From Posidonia oceanica (lineage: Eukaryota; Streptophyta; Magnoliopsida; Alismatales; Posidoniaceae), in assembly GCA_037176725.1 (NCBI GenBank), contig JAZBRS010000074.1:66468001-66532000 (forward strand): DNA of 64,000 nucleotides, given 5' to 3'. Below the pieces are notes generated by a model. The model was given only the letters and a program-made list of their open reading frames with translations. It had not been told where the DNA came from and did no database searches. How positions within the stretch are numbered: position 1 is the stretch's first letter; every line of letters begins with the position of its first letter. Of the stretch, positions 33,922 through 47,784 are shown piece by piece. Position numbers and translations under genes: made by a program.

Positions 33922-36900
33922 CCGGTCGATAAGTCCAAAACTTATCATCCAAACTTTGCGGTCGATAGGTCCGAAACCTATCCTCTCCGGTCGATAAGTC
34001 CGTAACATATCATCCAACCTTTGCGGTCGATGGGACCAAAACCTATCCTTTCCGGTCGATAAGTCCGTAACTTATCATCCAACCTCTGCGGTCGATGGGT
34101 CCGAATCCTATCCTTTCTGGTCGATAAGTCCGTAACTTATCATCCAACCTCTACGGTCGATGGGTTAGAAACCTATCCTTTCCGGTCGCTAAGTCCGTAA
34201 CTTATCATCCAACCATTGCGGTCGTTGGGTCCGAAACCTATCCTTTCCGGTCGTTAAGTCCGAAACTTATCATCCAACCTTTGCGGTCGATAGGTCCGAA
34301 ACCTATCCTCTCCGGTCGATAAGTCCGTAAATTATCATCCAACCTTTGCGGTCAATGGGTACGAAACCTATCCTCTCCCGTCGATAAGTCCGTAACTTAA
34401 CATCCAAACTCTGCGGTCGATGGGTCCGAAGTCAATCCATTCTGGTCGATAAGTCCGTAACTTATCAACCAACCTCTACGGTCGATGGGTCCGAAACCTA
34501 TCCTTTCCGGTCGATAAGTCCGTAACTTATCATCCTACCTTTGCGGTCGTTGGGTCCGAAACCTATCCTTTCCGGTCGATAAGTCCGTAACTTATCATCG
34601 AACCTTTGCGGTCGTTGTGTCCGAAACCTATCCTTTCCGATCGATAAGTCTGAAACCTTTCATCCAACCTTTGCGTACGATGGGTCTAAAACCTATCCGT
34701 TCCGGTCGATATGTCTGTAACATAACATCCAACCTTTGCTGTCGATAGGTCCGAAACATATCCTTTCCGATCGATAAGTCCGTAACTTATCATCCAACCT
34801 TTGCGGTCGTTGGGTACGAAACCTATCCTTTCCGGTCGTTAAGTCCGTAACTTATCATCCAACCTTTGCGGTCGATGGGTCTGAAACCTATCGTTTCAGG
34901 TCGATAAGTCCGAAACTTAACATCCAACCATTGTGGTCGATAGGTCCGAAACCAATCCTTTCCGGTCGATAAGTCCGAAACTTATCATCCAACCTTTGCG
35001 GTCGATGGGTCCGAAACCAATCATTTCCGTTCGATTAGTCCGAAACTTATCATACAACCTTTGCGGTCGATAGGTCCGAAACCTATCCTTTCCGGTCGAT
35101 AAGTCCGTAACTTATGATCCAACCTTTGCGGTCGATGGGTCCGAAACCTATCCTTTTCGATCGATTAGTCCGTAATTTATCATCCAACCATTGCGGTCGA
35201 TGGGTCCGAAACCTATTCTCTCCGGTCGATAAGTCCGTAACTTATCATCCAACCACTGCGGTCAATGAGTTCGAAACCTATCCTTTTCGGTCGATACGGC
35301 CGTAACTTATCGTCCAACCTTTGCGGTCGATGGGTCCGAAACCTACCCTTTCCGGTCGATAAGTCCGAAACTTATCATCCAACCTTTGCGGTCGATGGGT
35401 TCAAAACCTATCCTTTCCGGTCGATAAGTCGTAACTTATCATCCAACCGTTGCTGTCGATGGGTCCGAAACCAATCCTTTCCAGTCGATAAGTCCGAAAC
35501 TTATCATCCAACCATTGTGGTCAATAGGTCCGAAACCTATCCTTTCCGGTCAATAAGTCCGAAACTTATCATCCAGCCTTTGCGGTCGATGGGTCCGAAA
35601 CCTAACCTTTCCGGTCGATAAGTCCGAAACTTATCAAACAACCTTTGCGGTTGATAGGTCCGAAACCTATCCTTTCCGGTCGATAAGTTCGTAACATATC
35701 ATCCAACCTTTGCGGTCGATGGGTCCGAAACCTATCCTTTCTGGTCGAGAAGTCCGATACTTATCATCCAACCTTTGCGGTCGATAGGTCCGAAACCTAT
35801 CCATTCCGGTCGATTTGTCCGAAACTTATCATCCAACCTTTGCGGTCGATGGATCCGAAACCTATCCTTTCCGGTCGATAAGTCCGAAACTTATCATCCA
35901 ACCTTTGCGGTCGATAGGTCCGAAACCCATCCTCTCCGGTCGATAAGTCCCTAACTTATCATCCAACCTTTGCGGTCGATGGGTCCGAAACCTATCATTT
36001 CCGGTCGATAAGTCCGTAACTTAACATCCAACCTCTACGGTCGATGGGTCCGAAACCTATCCTTTCCGGTCGATAAGTCCGTAACTTGTCATCCAACCTT
36101 TGCGGTCGTTGGGTCCGAAACCTATCCTTTCCGGTCGATAAGTCCGTAACTTATCATCGAACCGTTGCAGTCGTTGGGTCCGAAACCTATCCTTTCCGAT
36201 CGATAAGTCTGAAACCTTTCATCCAACCTTTGCGTACGATGGGTCTAAAACCTATCGTTTCCGGTCGATAAGTCTGTAACATAACATCCGACCTTTGCGG
36301 TCGATAGGTCTGAAACAAATCCTTTCCGATCGATAAGTCAGTAACTTACCATCCAACCAATGCGATCGATGAGTCCGAAACCTATCCTTTCCGGTAGTTA
36401 AGTCCGTAACTAATCATCCAACCTTTGCGGTCGATGGGTTCGAAACCTATCCTTTCAAGTCGATAAGTCCGTAACTTATCATCAAACCTTTGCGGTCGAT
36501 GGGTCCGAAACCTATCCTTTCCGGTCGATAAGTCTGAAACCTTTCATCCAACCTTTGCCGACGATGGGTCTAAAACCTATCCTTTCCGATCGATAAGTCC
36601 GTAACTTAACATCCAACCTTTGCGGTCGATAGGTCCGAAACATATCCTTTCTGATCGATAAGTCAGTTACTAACTATCCAACCTTTGCGATCGATGGGTC
36701 CGAAACCTATCCTTTCCGGTCGCTAAGTCCGTAACTTGTCATCTAACCTTTGCGGTCGATGGGTTCGAAACCTATGCTTTCTAGTCAATAAGTCCGTAAC
36801 TTATCATCCAACCTTTGTGGTCGATAGGTCCGAAACCTATCCTTTCCGGTCGACAAGTCCGAAACTTATCATCCAACCATTGCGGTCGATGGGTCCGAAA

Positions 36901-37208
36901 CCTATCCTTTCCGGTTGATAAGTCCGTAACTTATCATCCAACCGGTGCGGTCGATGAGTTCGAAACCAATCCTTTCCGGTCGATAAGTCCGTAACTGATC
37001 ATCCAACCTTTGCGGTCGTTGGGTCCGAAACCTATCCTTTCCGGTCGATAAGTCCGAAACTTATCGTCCAACCTTTGCGTTCGATGGGTCCGAAACCCAT
37101 CCTTTCCGGTCGATAAGTCCGAAACTTGTCATCCAACCTTTGTGGTCGAAAGGTCCAAAACCTATCCTTTCTGGTCGATAAGTCCGAAACTTATCATCCA
37201 ACCTTTGA

Positions 37209-37244
37209 GGACGATGGGTCCGAAACATATCATCCAACCTATGC
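37209..37244 (+). repeat. 36-bp hybrid half-unit, type 1
   Basis: Same structure as 22245, within 10.31-kb copy 1. The next B unit is GGTTTAAGGGTCG. Confidence 0.83.
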
Positions 37245-37439
37245 GGTTTAAGGGTCGAAAACCTATCCTTTCCGGTCGATAAGTCCGAAACTTATCATCC
37301 AACCTTTGCGGTGGATGGGTTCAAAACCTATCCTTTCCGTTCGATAAGTCAGTTACTTATCATCCAACTGTTGCGGTCGATGGGTCCGAAACCTATCCTT
37401 TTCAGTCGATAAGTCCGAAACATATCATCCAACCATTGC

Positions 37440-37475
37440 GGTCGATGTGTCCGAAACTTATCTTCCAACCGTTGC
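37440..37475 (+). repeat. 36-bp hybrid half-unit, type 2
   Basis: 231 bp after the type 1 hybrid, as in all other pairs. Confidence 0.83.
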
Positions 37476-40400
37476 GGTCGATGGGTTCAAAACCTATCCT
37501 TTCCGGTCGATAAGTTTGTAACTTATCACCCAACTGTTGCGGTCGGTGGGTCTGAAACCTATCCGTTCTGGTTGATAAGTCCGAAACATATCATCCAACC
37601 TTTGTGGTCGATAGGTCCGAAACCTATCCTTTCCGGTCGATAAGTCCGTAACTTATCATCCAACCTTTGCGGTCGATGACTTCGAAACCTATCCTTTCCA
37701 GTCGATAAGTCCGTAACTTATCATCCAACCTTCGCGGTCGATGGGTCCGAAACCTATCCTTTCCGGTCGATAAGTCCGAAACTAATCATCCAACCTTTGA
37801 GGTCGATGGGTCCAAAACCTATCCTTTCGGGTTGATAAGTCCGTAACTTATCATCCAACCTCAGCAGTCGATGAGTTCGAAACCTATCCTTTCCTGTCGA
37901 TAAGTACGTAACCGATCATCCAACCTTTGCGGTCGTTGGGTCCGAAACCTATCCTTTCCGGTCGATAAGTCTGAAACTTATCATCCAACCTTTGCAGTCG
38001 ATGGGACCAAAACCTATCCTTTCCGGTCGATAAGTCCGTAACTGATCATCCAACCTTTGCGGTCGTTGGGTCCGAAACCTATCCTTTCCGGTCGATAAGT
38101 CCGAAACTTATCGTCCAACCTTTGCGATCGATGGGTCCGAAACCCAACCTTTCCGGTCGATAAGTCAGAAACTTGTCATCCAACCTCTGTGGTCGAAAGG
38201 TCCAAAACCTATCCTTTCCGGTCGATAAGTCCGAAACTTATCATCCAACCTTTGAGGACGATGGGTCCGAAACCGATCCTTTCCGGTTGATAAGTCCGTA
38301 ACTTATCATCCAACCTCTGCAGTCGATGAGTTCAAAACCTATCCTTTCCGGTCGATAAGTACGTAACTGATCAACCAACCTTTGCGGTCGTTGGGACCGA
38401 AACCTATCCTTTCCGGTTGATAAGTCCGTAACTTATCATCCAACCTTTGCGGACGATAGGTCCGAAAACTATCCTTTCCGGTCGATCAGTACGAAACTTA
38501 TCATCCAACCTATGGGTCGATGGGTCCAAAACCTATCCTTTCCGGTCGATAAGTCCGAAACTTATCATCCAACCAATGTAGTCGCTTGGTCCGAAACCTA
38601 TCTTCTCCGGTCGATAAGTCCGTAACTTATCATCCAACCTTTGCGGTCGATGGGTCCGAAACCTATCCATTCTGATCGATAAGTACGAAACTTATCATCC
38701 AACCTGTGCAGTCGATAGCACCGAAACCAATCCTTTCCGGTCGATAAGTCCGAAACATATCATCCAACCTTTGCGGTCGATGGGTCCGAAACCTATCCTT
38801 TCCGGTCGATAAGTCTGAAAATTAACTTCCAACCTATGCGGCCGATAGGTCCGAAACCTATCCTTTCCGGTCGATAAGTCCGAAACTTATCATACAACCT
38901 TCGCGGCCGATAGGTCCGAAACCTATCCATTCCGGTCGATAAGTCCGTAACTTATCATCCAACCTTTGCGGTCGATGGGTCCGAAACCAATCCTTTCCGG
39001 TCGATAAGTCTGTAACAAATCATCCAACCTTTGCGGTCGATGGGCCCGAAACCTATCGTTTCAGGTCGATAACTCCGAAACTTAACATCCAACCATTGTG
39101 GTCGATAGGTTTGAAACCTATCCTTTCCGGTCGATATGTCCGAAACTTATCATCCAACCTTTGCGATCGATGGGTCCGAAACAAATCATTTCCGGTCGAT
39201 AAGTCGGAAACTTATCATACAACCATTGCGGTCGATAGGTCTGAAACCTAACCTTTCCGGTCGATAAGTCCGTAACTTATCAACCAACCTTTGCGGTCTA
39301 AGGGTCCGAAACCTATCCTTTCCGGTCGATAAGTCCGTAATTTATCATCCAACCATTGCGGTCGATGGGTCCGAAACCTATCCTTTCCGGTCGATAAGTC
39401 CGTAACTTATCATCCAACCTCTGCGGTCAATGAGTTCGAAACCTATCCTTTTCGGTCGATAAGGCCGTAACTTATCATGGAACCATTGCGGTCGATGGGT
39501 CCGAAACCTACCCATTCCGGTCGATAAGTCCGAAACATATCATCCAACCTGTGCGGTCGATGGGTTCAAAACCTATCCTTTCCGGTCGACAAGTCCGTAA
39601 CTTATCATCCAACCGTCGCTGTCGATGGGTCCGAAACCTATCCTTTCCAGTCGATAAGTCCGAAACTTATCATCCAACCTTTGCGGTCGATGGGTCCGAA
39701 ACCTATCCTTTTCGGTCGATAAGACCGAAACTTATCTTCCAACCTTTGTGGTCGATAGGTCCGAAACCTATCCTTTCCGGTCGATAGGTCCGAAACTTAT
39801 CATCCAGCCTTTGCGGTCGATGGGTCCGAAACCTATCCATTCCGGTCGATAAGTCCGAAACTTATCATACAACCTTTCCGGTCGATAGGTCCGAAAACTA
39901 TCCTTTCCGGTCGATAAGTCCGTAACTTATCATCCAACATTTGCGGTCGATGGGTCCAAAACCTATCCTTTCCGGTCGATAAGTCCGAAACTTATCATCC
40001 AACCATTGCGGTCGATAGGTCCGAAACCTATCCATTTTGGTCGATTAGTCCGAAACTTATCGTCCAACCTTTGCGGTCGATGGGTCCGAAACCCATCCTT
40101 TCTGGTCGATATGTCCGAAACTTATAATCCAACCTTTGCGGTCGATAGGTCCGAAACCTATCCTCTCCGGTCGATAAGTCCGTAACTTATCATCCAACCT
40201 TTGCTGTCGATGGGTCCGAAACCAATCCTTTCCGGTCGATATGTCCGTAACTTATCATCCAACCTCTGCGGTCGATGGGTCTGAAGCCTATCCTTTCTGG
40301 TTGATAAGTCCGTAACTTATCAACCAACCTCTACAGTCGATGGGTCCGAAACCTATCCATTCCGGTCGATAAGTCCGTAACTTATCATCCATCCTTTGCG

Positions 40401-41390
40401 GTCGTTGGGTCCGAAACCTATCCGTTCCGGTCGAAAAGTCCGTAACTTATCATCCAACCTTTGCGGTCGTTGCATCCGAAACCTATCCTTTCCGGTCGAT
40501 AAGTCTGAAACCTTTCATCCAACCTTTGCGGACGATGGGTCCAAAACCTATCCTTTCCGGTCGATAAGTCCGTAACTTAACATCCAACCTTTACGGTCGA
40601 TAGGTCAGAAAGATATCCATTCCGATCGCTAAGTCAGTAACGTACCATTCAACCTTTGCGATCGATGGGTCCGAAACCTATCCTTTCCGGTCGTTAAGTA
40701 CGTAACTTATCATCTAACCTTTGCGGTCGATGGGTTCGAAACCTATCCTTTCAAGTCGATAAGTCCGTAACTTATCATCCAACCTTTGCGGTCGATAGGT
40801 CCGAAACATATCCTTTCCGATCGATAAGTCAGTAACTTACCATCCAACCTTTGCGATCGATGGGTCCGAAACCTATCCTTTCCGGTCGCTAAGTCCGTAA
40901 CTTATCATCTAACCTTCGCAGTCGATGGGTTCGAAACCTATCCTTTCTAGTCAATAAGTCCGTAACTTATCATCCAACGTTTGTGGTCGATTGGTCCGAA
41001 TCCTATCCTTTCCGGTCGACAAGTTCGAAACTTATCATCCAACCATTGCGGTCGATGGGTCCGAAACCTATCCTTTCCGGTGGTTAAGTCCGTAAATTAT
41101 CATCCAACCATTGCGGTCGATGAGTTCGAAACCTTTCCTTTCCAGTCGATAAGTCCGTAACTGATCATCCAACCTTTGCGGTCGTTGGGTCCGAAACCTA
41201 TCCTTTCCGGTCGATAAGTCCGAAACTTATCGTCCAACCGTTGCGATCGATGGGTCCGAAACCCATCCTTTCCGGTCGATAAGTCCGAAACTTGTCATCA
41301 AACCTTTGTGGTCGAAAGGTCCAAAACCTATCCTTTCCGGTCGATAAGTCCGAAACTTATCATCCAACCTTTGAGGATGATGGGTCCGAA

Positions 41391-41426
41391 ACATATCCTT
41401 TCAAGTCGATAAGTCCGTAACATATC
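41391..41426 (+). repeat. undeleted precursor of the type 1 hybrid
   Basis: ACATATC at 41391-41397 and again at 41420-41426 are direct repeats 29 bp apart. Everything from GATGGGTCCGAA before them to ATCCAACCTATGCGGTTTA after them matches the type 1 hybrid locus. Deleting one repeat plus the 22 bp between them gives the 36-bp hybrid found at 22245 and its homologues. The same intact form is at 51703 and 62012 in the later HOR copies. Confidence 0.8.
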
Positions 41427-41634
41427 ATCCAACCTATGCGGTTTATGGGTCCAAAACCTATCCTTTCCGGTCGATAAGTCCGAAACTTATCATCCAACCT
41501 TTGCGGTGGATGGGTTCAAAACCTATCCCTTCCGTTCGATAAGTCCGTAACTTATCATCCAACTGTTGCGGTCGATGGGTCCGAAACCTATCCTTTCCAG
41601 TCGAAAAGTCCGAAACTTATCATTCAACCTTTGC

Positions 41635-41670
41635 GGTCGATGTGTCCGAAACATATCTTCCAACCGTTGC
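41635..41670 (+). repeat. 36-bp hybrid half-unit, type 2
   Basis: GATGTGTCC head with ACATATCTTCC tail. It belongs to the second Y-like part of the 10.31-kb unit, where the type 1 hybrid is absent. Confidence 0.83.
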
Positions 41671-44600
41671 GGTCGATGGGTTCAAAACCTAACCTTTCCG
41701 GTCGATAAGTCAGTAACTTATCACCCAACTGTTGTGGTCGATGGGTCCGAAACCTATCCTTTCCGGTCGATAAGTCCGAAACATATCATCCAACCTTTGT
41801 GGTCGATAGGTCCGAAACCTATCCTTTCCGGTCGATAAGTCCGAAACGTATCATCCAACCTTTGCAGTCGATGGGTCCGAAACCTATCCTTTCCGGTTGA
41901 TAAGTCCGTAACTTATCATCCAACCTTTGCGGTCGATGAGTTCGAAACCTATCCTTTCCGGTCGATTAGTCCGTAACTTATCATCCAACCTTCACGGTCG
42001 ATGGGTCCGAAACCTATCCTTTCCGGTCGATAAGTCCGAAACTTATCATCCAACCATTGAGGTCGATGGGTCCGAAACCTATCCTTTCCGGTTGATAAGT
42101 CTGTAACTTATCATCCAACCTCAGCAGTCGATGAGTTCGAAACCTATCCTTTCCTGTCGACAAGTACGTAACTAATCATCCAACCTTTGCGGTCGTTGGG
42201 TCAGAAACCAATCCATTCCGGTCGATAAGTCTGAAACTTATCATCCAACCTTTGCAGTCGATGGGTCCAAAACCTATCCTTTCCGGTCGATAAGTCCGTA
42301 ACTGATCATCCAACCTTTGCTGTCGTTGGGTCCGAAACCTATCCTTTCCGGTCGATAAGTCCGAAACTTATCATCCAACCTTTGCGATCGATGGGTCCGA
42401 AACCTATCCTTTCCGGTCGATAAGTCCGAAACTTATCGTCCAACCTTTGTGGTCGATAGGTCCAAAACCTATCCTTTCCGGTCGATAAGCCCGAAACTTA
42501 TCATCCAACCTTTGAGGTCGATGGGTCCGAAACCGATCCTTTCCGGTTGATAAGTCCGTAACTTATCATCCAACCTCTGCAGTCGATGAGTTCAAAACCT
42601 ATCCTTTCCGGTCGATAAGTACGTAACTGATCATCCAACCTTTGCGGTCGTTGGGACCGAAACCTATCCTTTCCGGTCGATAAGTCAGTAACTTATCATC
42701 CAACCTTTGCGGTCGATAGGTCCGAAACCTATCCTTTCCGGTCGATCAGTACGAAACATATCATCCAACCTTTGGGTCGAAGGATCCGAAACCTATCCTT
42801 TCCGGTCGATAAGTCCGAAACTTATCATCCAACCATTGTAGTCGCTAGGTCCGAAACCTATTCTCTCCGGTCGATAAGTCCGTAACTTATCATCCAAGCT
42901 TTGCGGTCGATGGGTCCGAAACCTATCCATTCCGGTCGATAAGTCCGAAACTTATCATCCAACCTGTGCAGTCGATAGCACCGAAACCTATCCTTTCCGG
43001 TCGATAAGTCCGAAACATATCATCCAACCTTTGCGGTCGATGGGTCCGAAACCTATCCTTTCCGGTCGATAAGTTCGAAAATTATCTTCCAACCTTTGCG
43101 GCCGATAGGTCCGAAACCTATCCTTTCCGGTCGATAAGTCCGAAACTTATCATACAACCTTTGCGGCCGATTGGTCCGAAACCTATCCATTCCGGTCGAT
43201 AAGTCCGTAACTTATCATCCAACCTTTGCGGTCGATGGGTCCGAAACCTATCCTTTCCGGTCGATAAGTCTGTAACAATCATCCAACCTTTGCGGTCGAT
43301 GGGCCCGAAACCTATCGTTTCAGGTCGATAACTCCGAAACTTAACATCCAACCATTGCGGTCGATAGGTTCGAAACCTATCCTTTCCGGTTGATAAGTCC
43401 GAAACTTATCATTCAACCTTTGCGGTCGATGGGTCCGAAACCAATCCTTTCCGGTCAATAAGTCGGAATCTTATCATACAACCTTTGCGGTCGATAGGTC
43501 TGAAACCTATCCTTTCCGGTCGATAAGTCCGTAACTTATCAACCAACCTTTGCGGTCGAAAGGTCCGAAACCTATCCTTTCCGGTCGATAAGTCCGTAAT
43601 TTATCATCCAACCATTGCGGTCGATGGGTCCGAAACCTATCCTTTCTGGTCGATAACTCCGTAACTTATGATCCAACCTCTGCGGTCAATGAGTTCGAAA
43701 CCTATCCTTTCCGGTCGATAAGGCCGTAACTTATCATAGAACCTTTGCGGTCGATGGGTCCGAAACCTTCCCATTCCGGTCGATAAGTCCGAAACTTATC
43801 ATCCAACCTGTGCGGTCGATGGGTTCAAAACCTATCCTTTCCGGTCGACAAGTCCGTAACTTATCATCCAACCGTTGCTGTCGATGGGTCCGAAACCTAT
43901 CCTTTCCAGTCGATAAGTCCGAAACTTATCATCCAACCTTTGCGGTCGATGGGTTCAAAACCTATCCTTTTCGGTCGATAAGACCGAAACTTATCTTCCA
44001 ACCTTTGTGGTCAATAGGTCCGAAACCTATCCTTTCCGGTCGATAGGTCCGAAACTTATCATCCAGCCTTTGCGGTCGATGGGTCCGAAACCTATCCAAT
44101 CCAGTCGATAAGTCCAAAACTTATCATACAACCTTTCCGGTCAATAGGTCCGAAACCTATCCTTTCCAGTCGATAAGTCCGTAACTTATCATCCAACCCT
44201 TGCGGTCGATGGGTCCGAAACCTATCCTTTCCGGTCGAAAAGTCCAAAACTTATCATCCAAACTTTGCGGTCGATAGGTCCGAAACCTATCCTCTCCGGT
44301 CGATAAGTCCGTAACATATCATCCAACCTTTGCGGTCGATGGGACCAAAACCTATCCTTTCCGGTCGATAAGTCCGTAACTTATCATCCAACCTCTGCGG
44401 TCGATGGGTCCGAATCCTATCCTTTCTGGTCGATAAGTCCGTAACTTATCATCCAACCTCTACGGTCGATGGGTCCGAAACCTATCCTTTCCGGTCGCTA
44501 AGTCCGTAACTTATCATCCAACCATTGCGGTCGTTGGGTCCGAAACCTATCCTTTCCGGTCGTTAAGTCCGAAACTTATCATCCAACCTTTGCGGTCGAT

Positions 44601-47517
44601 AGGTCCGAAACCTATCCTCTCCGGTCGATAAGTCCGTAAATTATCATCCAACCTTTGCGGTCAATGGGTACGAAACCTATCCTCTCCCGTCGATAAGTCC
44701 GTAACTTAACATCCAAACTCTGCGGTCGATGGGTCCGAAGTCAATCCATTCTGGTCGATAAGTCCGTAACTTATCAACCAACCTCTACGGTCGATGGGTC
44801 CGAAACCTATCCTTTCCGGTCGATAAGTCCGTAACTTATCATCCTACCTTTGCGGTCGTTGGGTCCGAAACCTATCCTTTCCGGTCGATAAGTCCGTAAC
44901 TTATCATCGAACCTTTGCGGTCGTTGTGTCCGAAACCTATCCTTTCCGATCGATAAGTCTGAAACCTTTCATCCAACCTTTGCGTACGATGGGTCTAAAA
45001 CCTATCCGTTCCGGTCGATAAGTCTGTAACATAACATCCAACCTTTGCTGTCGATAGGTCCGAAACATATCCTTTCCGATCGATAAGTCCGTAACTTATC
45101 ATCCAACCTTTGCGGTCGTTGGGTACGAAACCTATCCTTTCCGGTCGTTAAGTCCGTAACTTATCATCCAACCTTTGCGGTCGATGGGTCTGAAACCTAT
45201 CGTTTCAGGTCGATAAGTCCGAAACTTAACATCCAACCATTGTGGTCGATAGGTCCGAAACCAATCCTTTCCGGTCGATAAGTCCGAAACTTATCATCCA
45301 ACCTTTGCGGTCGATGGGTCCGAAACCAATCATTTCCGTTCGATTAGTCCGAAACTTATCATACAACCTTTGCGGTCGATAGGTCCGAAACCTATCCTTT
45401 CCGGTCGATAAGTCCGTAACTTATGATCCAACCTTTGCGGTCGATGGGTCCGAAACCTATCCTTTTCGATCGATTAGTCCGTAATTTATCATCCAACCAT
45501 TGCGGTCGATGGGTCCGAAACCTATTCTCTCCGGTCGATAAGTCCGTAACTTATCATCCAACCACTGCGGTCAATGAGTTCGAAACCTATCCTTTCCGGT
45601 CGATAAGGCCGTAACTTATCGTCCAACCTTTGCGGTCGATGGGTCCGAAACCTACCCTTTCCGGTCGATAAGTCCGAAACTTATCATCCAACCTTTGCGG
45701 TCGATGGGTTCAAAACCTATCCTTTCCGGTCGATAAGTCGTAACTTATCATCCAACCGTTGCTGTCGATGGGTCCGAAACCTATCCTTTCCCGTCGATAA
45801 GTCCGAAACTTATCATCCAACCATTGTGGTCAATAGGTCCGAAACCTATCCTTTCCGGTCAATAAGTCCGAAACTTATCATCCAGCCTTTGCGGTCGATG
45901 GGTCCGAAACCTAACCTTTCCGGTCGATAAGTCCGAAACTTATCAAACAACCTTTGCGGTTGATAGGTCCGAAACCTATCCTTTCCGGTCGATAAGTTCG
46001 TAACATATCATCCAACCTTTGCGGTCGATGGGTCCGAAACCTATCCTTTCTGGTCGAGAAGTCCGATACTTATCATCCAACCTTTGCGGTCGATAGGTCC
46101 GAAACCTATCCATTCCGGTCGATTTGTCCGAAACTTATCATCCAACCTTTGCGGTCGATGGATCCGAAACCTATCCTTTCCGGTCGATAAGTCCGAAACT
46201 TATCATCCAACCTTTGCGGTCGATTGGTCCGAAACCCATCCTCTCCGGTCGATAAGTCCCTAACTTATCATCCAACCTTTGCGGTCGATGGGTCCGAAAC
46301 CTATCATTTCCGGTCGATAAGTCCGTAACTTAACATCCAACCTCTACGGTCGATGGGTCCGAAACCTATCCTTTCCGGTCGATAAGTCCGTAACTTGTCA
46401 TCCAACCTTTGCGGTCGTTGGGTCCGAAACCTATCCTTTCCGGTCGATAAGTCCGTAACTTATCATCGAACCGTTGCAGTCGTTGGGTCCGAAACCTATC
46501 CTTTCCGATCGATAAGTCTGAAACCTTTCATCCAACCTTTGCGTACGATGGGTCTAAAACCTATCGTTTCCGGTCGATAAGTCTGTAACATAACATCCGA
46601 CCTTTGCGGTCGATAGGTCTGAAACAAATCCTTTCCGATCGATAAGTCAGTAACTTACCATCCAACCAATGCGATCGATGAGTCCGAAACCTATCCTTTC
46701 CGGTAGTTAAGTCCGTAACTAATCATCCAACCTTTGCGGTCGATGGGTTCGAAACCTATCCTTTCAAGTCGATAAGTCCGTAACTTATCATCAAACCTTT
46801 GCGGTCGATGGGTCCGAAACCTATCCTTTCCGGTCGATAAGTCTGAAACCTTTCATCCAACCTTTGCCGACGATGGGTCTAAAACCTATCCTTTCCGGTC
46901 GATAAGTCCGTAACTTAACATCCAACCTTTGCGGTCGATAGGTCCGAAACATATCCTTTCTGATCGATAAGTCAGTTACTAACTATCCAACCTTTGCGAT
47001 CGATGGGTCCGAAACCTATCCTTTCCGGTCGCTAAGTCCGTAACTTGTCATCTAACCTTTGCGGTCGATGGGTTCGAAACCTATGCTTTCTAGTCAATAA
47101 GTCCGTAACTTATCATCCAACCTTTGTGGTCGATAGGTCCGAAACCTATCCTTTCCGGTCGACAAGTCCGAAACTTATCATCCAACCATTGCGGTCGATG
47201 GGTCCGAAACCTATCCTTTCCGGTTGATAAGTCCGTAACTTATCATCCAACCGGTGCGGTCGATGAGTTCGAAACCAATCCTTTCCGGTCGATAAGTCCG
47301 TAACTGATCATCCAACCTTTGCGGTCGTTGGGTCCGAAACCTATCCTTTCCGGTCGATAAGTCCGAAACTTATCGTCCAACCTTTGCGTTCGATGGGTCC
47401 GAAACCCATCCTTTCCGGTCGATAAGTCCGAAACTTGTCATCCAACCTTTGTGGTCGAAAGGTCCAAAACCTATCCTTTCTGGTCGATAAGTCCGAAACT
47501 TATCATCCAACCTTTGA

Positions 47518-47553
47518 GGACGATGGGTCCGAAACATATCATCCAACCTATGC
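47518..47553 (+). repeat. 36-bp hybrid half-unit, type 1
   Basis: Copy 2 homologue of 37209 (displacement 10,309). Confidence 0.83.
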
Positions 47554-47748
47554 GGTTTAAGGGTCGAAAACCTATCCTTTCCGGTCGATAAGTCCGAAAC
47601 TTATCATCCAACCTTTGCGGTGGATGGGTTCAAAACCTATCCTTTCCGTTCGATAAGTCAGTTACTTATCATCCAACTGTTGCGGTCGATGGGTCCGAAA
47701 CCTATCCTTTTCAGTCGATAAGTCCGAAACATATCATCCAACCATTGC

Positions 47749-47784
47749 GGTCGATGTGTCCGAAACTTATCTTCCAACCGTTGC
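47749..47784 (+). repeat. 36-bp hybrid half-unit, type 2
   Basis: Copy 2 homologue of 37440. Confidence 0.83.

Larger units (their letters stand above)
39551..43809 (+). repeat. 4,259-bp internal displacement within the 10.31-kb unit
   Basis: The units starting at 39551 (TGTGCGGTCGATGGGTTC, then TCGACAAGTCC) recur at 43810. 4,259 is 65 monomers plus one 36-bp hybrid minus two 1-bp losses. So the 10.31-kb unit contains two related Y-like ends, and it probably formed by joining a block of about 6.05 kb and one of about 4.26 kb. Confidence 0.7.
33922..44230 (+). repeat. 10.31-kb higher-order repeat, copy 1
   Basis: Anchor AAACTTTGCG at 33951 recurs at 44260 and, as AAACTTTGC, at 54572. Length is 10,309 bp, equal to 157 monomers plus three 36-bp hybrid half-units (37209, 37440, 41635) minus four 1-bp losses (near 35428, 38510, 42769 and 43276). 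Aligned 60-bp blocks are mostly identical to copy 2. Private changes in copy 1 include TTTTCGGTCGATACGGCC near 35284. Confidence 0.9.

Noticed and set aside
35265..35621. Open reading frames of 60-118 codons on both strands, including this longest one
   Set aside because: All translate the same repeat in shifting frames, many only with TTG as start (for example 12088 and 2349). Stops fall at the repeat's own TAA. The longest frames depend on a 1-bp loss or a mutated TAA. There is no ribosome-binding or promoter context and no protein family likeness.
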